Assembly (NCBI GenBank): GCA_964618415.1
Contig: CAZUAT010000009.1
Location: 1-53,239 of the forward strand
From: JACTMI01 sp964618415
GTDB taxonomy: Bacteria > Acidobacteriota > Thermoanaerobaculia > Multivoradales > JAGPDF01
DNA: 53,239 bases
Direction: 5' to 3'
Of this stretch, positions 7,919 through 16,223 are shown piece by piece. Position 1 is the first letter of the stretch. Each line of letters starts with the position of its first letter. The notes beneath the pieces are model-generated. The model did no database searches. It was not told where the DNA came from and was given only the letters and a program-made list of their open reading frames with translations. A program made the position numbers and the translations under genes.

Positions 7919-8931
7919 GCGCGAATCGCGAGTCGGCGCCGCTGGTGAGACTGCCCGGCTCTTCCGGCGGTCTCATCTCCCGCTACCGGGTACTGGCGGG
8001 CGACGACCACCTCGTGCTCGTCCAGCGCAACGGCTACCGGGAGGTCTACCGGCGCGTCGAGTTCGACGACATCCAGGCCTCGGCGATGCAGCGCACTTCG
8101 TCGTACGCGGCCTGGGCGGCGGGCGGCGCGGTGACGATCGCGCTGCTCACGCTGCTGGCGATCGCCTCCGACGGCGCGCCGCGGATCGTCTGGGCGACGT
8201 TTGCAGTATTGGCCTTGATCCCGCTCGCTGTGCATCTCCTTCGCGGACCGAGCTGTCGCGTCTATCTGCGCACGCCGCTCGACTGGCTCGAGGTTCCCGC
8301 CTGGCGGCGCCAGCGTCCCGCGCGGCGCGCCCTCGAGCGGCTGGAGCGGGCGGTCAGCGGACGACAGGGCGAGTTGTCGCCGGCCGAAGCGCGCGCCCGG
8401 CTCGGCGAGGTCGTGCCGGTGCTCGCGGAGCCCGAGGACGTACTCGCACCCCTGCCGGCAGGGCCCGGGGTGCCGCCCTCAGCCGCTGGAGCGAGACGGG
8501 CCGCCGGGACCGCCACGGCCGGGAGCGCCACCTCCGGTCGCTGGCAGCGGGCCCTGGTCGCGCTGCTCGGCGCCGGCCTGCTGGTCTGGGGCGCGATGAT
8601 GGTCGCACCGGATGCGCCGATCGGGACCGCCGCGGCCGTTCTCGTGCTGGCGCAGATCATCGCGGCAATCGGTGCCCTGTCTGCGGGTGCTGAGCCGAGG
8701 CTGCGCCGCTGGACGCTGATGGTGCTGGTGACCGTCAGTCTGGTCTGCATGATCGGGTTCTACGTGGCGACGATCATCGGCATGGTCGGCGGCACGCCGT
8801 CTCCCAGCCCGTTTGCCCCGGCGAGCCTGCCCGGCCGGATGCGGCAGCCGCTGGGCCTGATCCTGACGGTGCTGACGTCGCTGCTGCTGGCGGCGCGCTG
8901 GCGGATCCGGTCGCGCCCGAGCGCTGAATGA
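7915..8931 (+). CDS. polytopic membrane protein with PH-like N-terminus, unknown
   Basis: This 338-residue protein opens with a soluble segment that could be a PH-like fold (LISRYRVLAGDDHLVLVQRNGYREVYRRVEFDDIQA, about residues 16-60). Two membrane helices follow (about 65-110), then a charged cytosolic stretch and four more helices (about 195-335). I do not recognise a named family. GTG 7915 is chosen because it shares a 4-nt GTGA overlap with the preceding stop, the pattern used throughout this operon. The protein is a genuine operon member by coding character and spacing. It might be a scaffold or accessory subunit of the membrane system encoded here. Confidence 0.7.
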   Translation: MSANRESAPLVRLPGSSGGLISRYRVLAGDDHLVLVQRNGYREVYRRVEFDDIQASAMQRTSSYAAWAAGGAVTIALLTLLAIASDGAPRIVWATFAVLALIPLAVHLLRGPSCRVYLRTPLDWLEVPAWRRQRPARRALERLERAVSGRQGELSPAEARARLGEVVPVLAEPEDVLAPLPAGPGVPPSAAGARRAAGTATAGSATSGRWQRALVALLGAGLLVWGAMMVAPDAPIGTAAAVLVLAQIIAAIGALSAGAEPRLRRWTLMVLVTVSLVCMIGFYVATIIGMVGGTPSPSPFAPASLPGRMRQPLGLILTVLTSLLLAARWRIRSRPSAE

Positions 8932-9290
8932 ACTCGCGCCCGGCCGTCGCGCGGGCGCGCTGCGAGCTGCATGCCGAGCGGGAGGCGGCCGCGCGCTGCC
9001 CGTCCTGCGGCCTCGACTATTGCCGCGAGTGCGTCGTCGAACACTCCGGGCGGTTGCTCTGCAGGCGCTGTCTCGAGCGGCCGTCGCAGGAGCTTGCAGA
9101 ACGCGGTCGGCGACACCGCTGGTGGCGTTCGGCCCGGCGGTTGGGAGCGGGTGCGGGGCGCGTGGCCGGCTGGACGGCGGGCCTGCTCTCGGCCTGGCTG
9201 TTCTTCTATCTGTGCGGGCAGGCGATCGCGCTGGTCGCCCGCGCCCCCGCCTCCGAACCGCCGGCGGTGCCTGCCGAGGTCGAACCGTGA
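8928..9290 (+). CDS. B-box zinc-finger single-pass membrane protein
   Basis: This 120-residue protein has a B-box-type metal-binding region at residues 10-50 (CELHAEREAAARCPSCG, then CREC and CRRCLE) and one membrane helix at about 82-105 (WTAGLLSAWLFFYLCG), ending in a short Pro-rich tail. Bacterial B-box proteins are common in Acidobacteriota but have no settled function. The gene overlaps its neighbours by 4 nt on both sides. It shares the metal-cluster pattern with the gene at 7340, which suggests an old duplication of that module within the operon. Confidence 0.75.
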   Translation: MNSRPAVARARCELHAEREAAARCPSCGLDYCRECVVEHSGRLLCRRCLERPSQELAERGRRHRWWRSARRLGAGAGRVAGWTAGLLSAWLFFYLCGQAIALVARAPASEPPAVPAEVEP

Positions 9291-10897
9291 GGCCCGGCCG
9301 GGCACGGTCGGCCCCGGCGCTCGTCGAGCGGGCGATCGAGCTGCAGCTGGCGCTGCCTCCGAGGGCTCACCTGCTGATTGCCGGCGGCGCTCCCTTCGCG
9401 TTCGCCGCGGCCCACTTTGCGACCGAGTTCGCGCTGCACGGCCCGACTCGCGTGCCGATCGGCCCGGCGTCGGCGCTGGTCGCGCTGCTCTGGCTGGCGA
9501 GCCGCTGCCTGCGCACGCTCTACGCGCGCGCCCTCTACCGGCAGGCGCTGGGCCGTGACTTCGAAGGCGCGGGGGCCTGGGCGGCCGTGCGGGCGCAGCT
9601 GGTCTGGCAGCCGCTCGGGCTCTGGCTCGTAGGACTGGCGGCCGTGGCGGTGATCCCGCTGGCCTGGGTTTCGGCCTGCTTCCATGCGCTGACGTTGACC
9701 GGCAGCTTGCGGCAGTCGATCCGGCTCGCCGCACTCTGGCCGAAACAGAATCATTTCGCCCAGGCGGTGATCGGCCTTTGCGCGCTGCTGGTGTTCGTGA
9801 ACGCCTGGCTGCTCCTGCTGGTCGGGCCGCCGCTGGCGCGGATCCTGTTCGGCATCGAGGCCCCCACCGCGCCGACGCTGGCCTTCTGGCTCGACCCGGG
9901 CCGCGTGGCGAGCGCCGCCGCGCTGACCTGGCTGCTCATCGCTCCGCTGGGCATGGCGGTGCAGGTCGTGCGGGCCGTCGACGCCGAGTCGCGCCACAAC
10001 GGCGTCGACCTGCTCGTGCAACTGCGGCGGCTGCGCGCGCGGCGCGTCGCCGCGGCCGTGTTGCTGGGAGTCGTCCTGTCGGCCGGCGGCGCATCCGCTG
10101 CCGCACCGCCGGACGCGCAGGCCGCGTCGCCAGCGGTGACGCTCGCTCCCGCCGACCTCGACGCAGCCCTCGACGACGTGCTGCAGGGCTCCGAGTACCG
10201 GTGGCAGCTCGAAGGGGACCCGCGGACGATCGTCACGCCCTCCTGGATGGCCGACTCGTTCGGCGTGTTCGCCCGCGGCGTCCGTGCCGCACTCGACGCC
10301 ATCGGAGACTGGATGCGCGCCTTTGGGCGTTGGCTGCGCGGGCGGGACCCGGGCACGTTGGGAGAGACGGGACTTCCGACTGCGGCACCGGCCGGCTGGA
10401 GGGCGCTGCTGGTCCTCGCCGGCCTCGGACTCGTGCTCGCCGGGCTTCTTTTCTGGCGCGGCCGTCGTCGAGCCGCCGCGGCGCGGGCCCAGCTGCCGGC
10501 GGCGGTCGAGACCCGGCCGGCGGAGCTGCCGCCGCTCGAAGACTACCGGGCCGATCGCCTGGCGAGCGACGAGTGGTTGCGTCTGGCGGCCGAGCTCGAG
10601 GCGACCGGAGACCTGCGTGCCGCGGCGCGCGCGATCCAGCTCGCCCTGCTTTCCGCACTGGCCCGCGCCGGGCGCGTGCGCCTGGCGGCCGCCAAGACGA
10701 ATCGCGACTACGCGCGCGAACTGACGCGCGGCTCGCGCAGCGCGCCGGCGCTCGCGGAGGCGTGGCGAGCCACGTTCAGCGCCGTGGAGCCGATCTGGTA
10801 CGGATCCCATTCCGTCGCCGCGCCGCTGCTGGCCGAGTTGCGCAGCCATATGGCCACGCTGGAACAGGACCTGGAGCCCGATGTCGCGCGGGCTTGA
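9287..10897 (+). CDS. DUF4129-domain membrane protein
   Basis: This 536-residue protein has about six membrane helices in its first 260 residues, a hydrophobic helix at about 260-280, an extracytoplasmic stretch (about 280-370), another helix (about 375-395) and a cytosolic C-terminal domain. The latter (about 420-530) reads ELEATGDLRAAARAIQLAL, then RDYARELTRG and AWRATFSAVEPIWYG, matching the DUF4129 pattern. DUF4129 genes are regularly found with MoxR, DUF58 and DUF4350 genes, as here. GTG 9287 is chosen for its 4-nt overlap with the upstream stop. The next gene overlaps its 3' end by 17 nt. Confidence 0.8.
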   Translation: MRPGRARSAPALVERAIELQLALPPRAHLLIAGGAPFAFAAAHFATEFALHGPTRVPIGPASALVALLWLASRCLRTLYARALYRQALGRDFEGAGAWAAVRAQLVWQPLGLWLVGLAAVAVIPLAWVSACFHALTLTGSLRQSIRLAALWPKQNHFAQAVIGLCALLVFVNAWLLLLVGPPLARILFGIEAPTAPTLAFWLDPGRVASAAALTWLLIAPLGMAVQVVRAVDAESRHNGVDLLVQLRRLRARRVAAAVLLGVVLSAGGASAAAPPDAQAASPAVTLAPADLDAALDDVLQGSEYRWQLEGDPRTIVTPSWMADSFGVFARGVRAALDAIGDWMRAFGRWLRGRDPGTLGETGLPTAAPAGWRALLVLAGLGLVLAGLLFWRGRRRAAAARAQLPAAVETRPAELPPLEDYRADRLASDEWLRLAAELEATGDLRAAARAIQLALLSALARAGRVRLAAAKTNRDYARELTRGSRSAPALAEAWRATFSAVEPIWYGSHSVAAPLLAELRSHMATLEQDLEPDVARA

Positions 10898-12091
10898 GCG
10901 AGTGCTCGTGGCGGTCGCGGCTGCGGCCTGCCTGGCTGTGGCGTTCCGCTTGGCGGGAGTGCGGATGGGCGGCGGTGAGCTGTTCCCGCGGGCCTCCTCG
11001 CTGGCCACGACACCGGAGGGGACGAGCGCGCTCGCCGAGGCTCTGGCGAGGTTGCCGGACCTGGAGGTGGTGAGCGCGGTGCGCGGGCGCGACCTGCGTC
11101 GCTGTGCCGGCGGCTGCACGCTGCTCTACCTGCGAGCCGATCCCGAGGCGCTGGCCACCGGCGACGGATTGCCGACCGCATTGGCGCGGCTCGAGTCGCT
11201 GCTCGAGCGCGGGGCGCGCGTCGTACTGGCCCTGGCGCCGGAGGCGCGCCAGTCGGCACGGACGGATGAGTTCGAGTCCGACGAGGCGAACGCGGACCCA
11301 CCGACGGCAGAGCCGACCTCGGCCGAGCCCGAAGCGAGCGAGTCGGACAAGGAACCCGTGGACCCCTCGCTGCCGCACTGGTGGCGCGCCCTGGAATTCG
11401 AGAGCGCGGCTGCAGACGCGTCGGTGGAGGTCGCCTTGCCGGCGCACCGCGACGCCAGCGCCGGGCCGGAGTGGCCGCAAACGGCCACCTGGCGGTCGAC
11501 GCAGCATCTGGTCGGCTGGCCGGACGATGCCGCGGTGCGGATGCGGGTCGCAGGGAATCCGGTCGTCGTCGAGATCGCGGTCGGAACCGGCCGCCTGCTG
11601 ATCGTCACCGACGACTCCGCGTTTGCCAACTTCGAACTGGCCGATCGTCGCCAGACGGAACTGGTCACGGCGCTGCTGGGGCGCCCGTCGCTGGTGGCCT
11701 TCGACGAAATTCACCTCGGCGTGGGGCACGGCGCTGGCGTGATGGCGCTCGCCCGCGGCTACGGCCTGACCGGCGCGCTCGCGGCGCTGCTCTTGCTCGC
11801 CGGGCTCTACGTCTGGCGGGCCTCGCAGCCCCTGTCGCCGCGGCGGCCGGCAGCGCCGGCGGCACACGAAGGACTCGATGCCGGCAGCGGACTGGTCGCC
11901 CTGCTCGAGCGTGGACTGCCGCCGCGTCAGTTGCTGGCGGCGTGCGTCGAGTCGCTTCGCGGGCCGGGCGGGGAGCGGCTGGACGAGGCGACCTGGCAGG
12001 CGCTCGAAAGCGTCGCCGCTGCGGGCGGGGACCCGGCGGCGGGCTACGAACGGATGCGGAGACTCATCATGAAGCAGAGAGGAGAAGTCGA

Positions 12092-12095
<4 letters not shown>
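10881..12095 (+). CDS. DUF4350-domain protein
   Basis: This 404-residue protein has an N-terminal membrane helix (about residues 7-27), an extracytoplasmic domain with SSLATTPEGTSALAEALARL and a conserved-looking IVTDDSAFANFEL segment (about 235-250), then a second helix (about 295-315, GALAALLLLAGLYVW) and a short cytosolic tail. The domain looks like DUF4350, which has a class I glutamine-amidotransferase-like fold with no known activity and occurs in MoxR/DUF58/DUF4129 clusters. An acidic insertion (about 130-165) looks low-complexity. It overlaps the DUF4129 gene by 17 nt and the MoxR gene by 4 nt. Confidence 0.8.
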
Positions 12096-13053
<958 letters not shown>

Positions 13054-13057
<4 letters not shown>

Positions 13058-14376
13058 TGGTGCCGACCCCGCGCCTGCTCGCGGTCTGGGCGGCTGTCGG
13101 CCTCCCGCTGGCCGCTGCCGCCGGACTCGCGCCGGCCGCCCGCCCGGCGGCGCTCGCGCTGCTGGCCGGCGCGGCGACGCTGATGGCCGTCGATGCGTGG
13201 GCGGGACGGCGCCGCGTGCGCGGAGTCGGGGTCGAGCTGGAGCCGGTCGTTCGCCTGACCCGCGGGCGCACCGGGCAGCTGCGGACGCGCGTGTTCCTGG
13301 CGGCTCGCAGCGGCAGCCGGGAGCTGCGCCTGGCACTGGTCGGCGTCGAATCGCTGGAGCGCCAGCCCGAGGAGCTGGCGCTGCGCGCTCCGACGGGCAC
13401 CGGATCGCTCGTGGTCGACTGGCCGGTGCTGCCCGGCGAGCGGGGCCGCGAGCGGATCACGCAGGCACGGATCGAAGTCGTTTCGCCGGCCGGGCTCTGG
13501 GCGGCTCGCGCGGCGGTCCCCGTCGACTGCGAGGTGCGCATCTACCCCGAGCTCGGTGAGGCGGCGCGCAGCGTCGTGGCGCGGCTCTGGCGCCGCGGCG
13601 CCGCCGGCGCCCATCTGGCACATCAGCTGGGGCGCGGGCGGGAGTTCGATCGCCTGCGGGAGTACGTGGCCGGCGATCCGCTCGACGAGATTCACTGGAA
13701 GGCGACTGCGCGCCGCGGCCGCCCGGTTTCCAAGGTGTTCCGGGTCGAGCGGACGCAGGAGGTCTACGTGGCGCTGGACCGGTCGCGGCTGTCCGGCCGT
13801 CTCGTCGACGGGCGACCCGCCCTGGAGGCGACGCTGCAGACGGCGCTCGTGCTCGGCATCGCCTGCCGACGGTTCGGCGACCTGTTCGGGGTGGTGAGCT
13901 TCGCCGATCGCGTCGACCGGTTCGTCCGCGCCGGTGCCGGCAGGGGCCACTTCAACGCCTGCCGTGACGCGCTGTTCGACGGCCGCAGCCACCCGGTGGC
14001 CCCGGATTTCGGCGAGCTGGCGACCTTCCTGCGCAGTCGCCTGCGGCGGCGCGCCCTGGTCGTCGTGCTCACCGATCTCGAAGACGGAGCCCACGCGGAT
14101 CAGTTCGTGCGCACGATGCGTATCGTTGCCGAGCGCCACCTGGTGCTGGCGCTCGGCCTGCGGCCGGCGGGGGTCGAGCCGCTGTTCGCGCGCCGTGCCC
14201 ACGACACCCGGGCGGTCTACGAGCGCCTGGCAGGACACCGGCGCTGGCGCCGCCTCGAGGAGCTGCGGCGGGCGCTCTCCCGGCGCGGGATCGGTTTTCA
14301 CCTCGCCGCGGCGCCGGAACTGGTGGTCGAGGCGGTGGGGCGCTACGTCGACGTCAAGGCGAGGCAGCAGCTGTGA
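13054..14376 (+). CDS. DUF58 (VWA-like) protein, MoxR partner
   Basis: This 440-residue protein starts with two membrane helices (about residues 8-50), has a beta-rich middle region (about 55-165) and then the DUF58 core. The core signature is REYVAGDPLDEIHWKATARRG (about 204-224), followed by VYVALDRSRLSGR (about 233-245), whose D-x-S resembles a degenerate MIDAS of von Willebrand A domains. DUF58 proteins are regular partners of MoxR ATPases. ATG 13054 overlaps the MoxR stop by 4 nt; a second ATG follows directly, so the start is ambiguous by one codon. Confidence 0.9.
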
Positions 14377-15389
14377 TCGTCGACCTCGACCGGTTCGTCG
14401 CCGCGGGCCAGCCGCTGTGGCGCGAACTCGAGCTGCAGCTCGACCGGTTCGACCGCGACCCCGGAGCGTCGCGCACCGTCGCCGAGCTCGAGCGCTTCTA
14501 CCTCCTGTACGAGCGTGCCGCCTCCGACCTGGCGCGACTGGCGGCCTTCGCGGCGCCGCCCCGGGTGCACGACTATCTGGCCGCTTTTGTCGTGCCGGCG
14601 TACACCGAGATCCACGCCGGCCGTCGGCGGCGGCTGATCTGGAAGCCCTGGGCGTTCATCCGGGTCGAGATTCCGCGGGTCTTTCGCCGGCGGGCCGGCG
14701 CCTTCGTCCTGGCGCTGGTCGCCACGCTCGCCGGCGGCGCGTTCGGAGTCGGCGCGATGGTGGTCGACGAGGAGGCCAAGGCGATCCTGATTCCGTTTCC
14801 GCATCTGCAGGGAGATCCTGCCGAACGGGTCCGCCAGGAGGAGGCGGTGGGGCGCGAGTCGGGCGAGCGGCGGGCGGCCGACCAGCGGTCGTCGTTCTCC
14901 GCCATGCTGGTCACACACAACACGCGGGTCGCCCTGAACTGTCTCGCGCTCGGCATGACCTGGGGGATCGGCACGCTGATCCTGCTCTTCTACAACGGCG
15001 TCGTCCTCGGCGCCGTGATTGCCGACTACTTGCGGGCCGGTCAGGGGGCATTCCTCGCCGGCTGGCTGTTGCCGCATGGCGTGGTCGAAATCCCGGCCTT
15101 CCTGATTGCCGGCCAGGCGGGGCTCGTGCTGGCGGCAGCCCTGATCGGCCGCGCCGATCCGGCGCCGCTGGCCACCCGGCTGCGGCGGGCGTCGGGCGAC
15201 GTGGTCACGCTGGTCGTGGGCAGCGCGCTGCTGCTCGCCTGGGCAGCGTTGGTGGAGAGCTTTCTGTCCCAGCTGCACGCGCCGGTGCTGCCGTACGGCG
15301 CCAAGATCGCCTTTGGACTGGTCGAGCTGGGCGTGTTGACCGCCTGGCTCGGCCTCGCCGGCCGACAGCGCGAGGCAGGTGCGCCGTGA
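14373..15389 (+). CDS. SpoIIM-family (stage II sporulation protein M-like) membrane protein
   Basis: This 338-residue protein has a soluble N-terminal helical domain (about residues 1-105) and five or so membrane helices. It shows the conserved NTRVALNCLALGMTWGIGT and LLPHGVVEIPAFLIAGQAG segments (about 185-255) that mark the SpoIIM-like family. In Bacillus SpoIIM belongs to the engulfment complex, but homologues in non-sporulating bacteria are typically linked with MoxR, DUF58 and RDD genes, exactly as here. There is no reason to infer sporulation. The GTG start at 14373 overlaps the previous stop by 4 nt. Confidence 0.88.
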   Translation: MIVDLDRFVAAGQPLWRELELQLDRFDRDPGASRTVAELERFYLLYERAASDLARLAAFAAPPRVHDYLAAFVVPAYTEIHAGRRRRLIWKPWAFIRVEIPRVFRRRAGAFVLALVATLAGGAFGVGAMVVDEEAKAILIPFPHLQGDPAERVRQEEAVGRESGERRAADQRSSFSAMLVTHNTRVALNCLALGMTWGIGTLILLFYNGVVLGAVIADYLRAGQGAFLAGWLLPHGVVEIPAFLIAGQAGLVLAAALIGRADPAPLATRLRRASGDVVTLVVGSALLLAWAALVESFLSQLHAPVLPYGAKIAFGLVELGVLTAWLGLAGRQREAGAP

Positions 15390-16150
15390 ACGCCGGCGTG
15401 CTCGTCCTGCGGCTGCCCGAGGGGGTCGAGCTGACCGTGCCGCTGGCCGGTCCGGTGCGCCGGCTGCTGGCGCTCGCCGTCGATATGGCTGCCGTCGCCG
15501 CGGCGAGCAGTCTGGTCTCCGGGCTGGTGGCCGCCGTGGCGGCGCTGCACTTCGATCTCGCCGCGGCGCTGGCGACGCTGCTCTACTTCACGCTGGCGGT
15601 CGGGTACGCGATCTACTGCGAGATCCGCCTGCGCGGCCAGACGCTGGGCAAGCGCCTGATGGGATTGCGGGTCGTGGACGCGAGCGGGATGCGGCTGCGC
15701 CCGGTGCAGGTGGTGCTGCGCAACCTGCTGCGGCCGGTCGATATCTTGCCGGGCGGCTACCTGCTCGGCGGTCTGGCGATGCTCGCCTCGCCGTTGCGCC
15801 AGCGCCTGGGCGACCTCGCCGCCGGCACGGTGGTGGTCCAGACGCGCTCCGCGACGGCGCTCGGCGAGCGGCCCTGGCAGGCGGCGCGGTTCAACTCGCT
15901 GGCGGCCTTTCCTCACCTGGTGGCGCGGCTGCGCCAGACGCTGACGCCGGAAGAGGCCCGCCTCGCTCTGGAGGCGTTGCTGCGTCGCGACGAACTCGAG
16001 CCCGAACCGCGGCTCGAGCTGTTCGCCGCGCTCGCTGAGCACCTGCGCGAGCGGGTGCCGTTCCCGGAGGAGGCCTGGGCGCACCTGGCCGACGAGCAGT
16101 ACGTGCGCAACGTCGCCGACCTGCTGTTCCGGCCAGCGCTGGACGCCTGA
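15386..16150 (+). CDS. RDD-family membrane protein
   Basis: This 254-residue protein has an RDD domain (about residues 15-150): an Arg-containing first segment (GPVRRLLALAVDMAAVAAASSL), two further helices, and RGQTLGKRLMGLRVVDASG, the typical loop, followed by RQRLGDLAAGTVVV. A cytosolic helical tail (about 160-254) follows. It is the last gene of the ten-gene operon and its GTG start overlaps the SpoIIM-like stop by 4 nt. RDD genes next to SpoIIM and DUF58 genes are a recurrent arrangement. No terminator hairpin is obvious after it. Function is unknown beyond a membrane role. Confidence 0.88.
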   Translation: MNAGVLVLRLPEGVELTVPLAGPVRRLLALAVDMAAVAAASSLVSGLVAAVAALHFDLAAALATLLYFTLAVGYAIYCEIRLRGQTLGKRLMGLRVVDASGMRLRPVQVVLRNLLRPVDILPGGYLLGGLAMLASPLRQRLGDLAAGTVVVQTRSATALGERPWQAARFNSLAAFPHLVARLRQTLTPEEARLALEALLRRDELEPEPRLELFAALAEHLRERVPFPEEAWAHLADEQYVRNVADLLFRPALDA

Positions 16151-16206
16151 TCCCGACGCCTTGCGATCGCCTGCGATCGGGGCAGCGATGCCCCGCTCGC
16201 ATGCGG

Positions 16207-16212
16207 TAGCAT
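16207..16212 (+). promoter_or_regulatory. -10 box for the uvrA-family gene
   Basis: TAGCAT lies 11 nt before ATG 16224. No good -35 is seen at the normal distance. Upstream, TGCGATCG occurs twice with a 10-bp period (16162-16169 and 16172-16179), which might be an operator. Confidence 0.45.
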
Positions 16213-16223
16213 GGCCGCTTCCC

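Noticed and set aside
14373..15389. Evidence for sporulation from the SpoIIM-like and SpoIIE-like genes.
   Set aside because: Both families are common in non-sporing bacteria; the SpoIIM-like gene is in a MoxR cluster and the phosphatase is RsbU-like.
16161..16223. Longer starts for the uvrA-family protein at 16161 or 16188.
   Set aside because: They lie upstream of the TAGCAT box and add residues not expected for the family.
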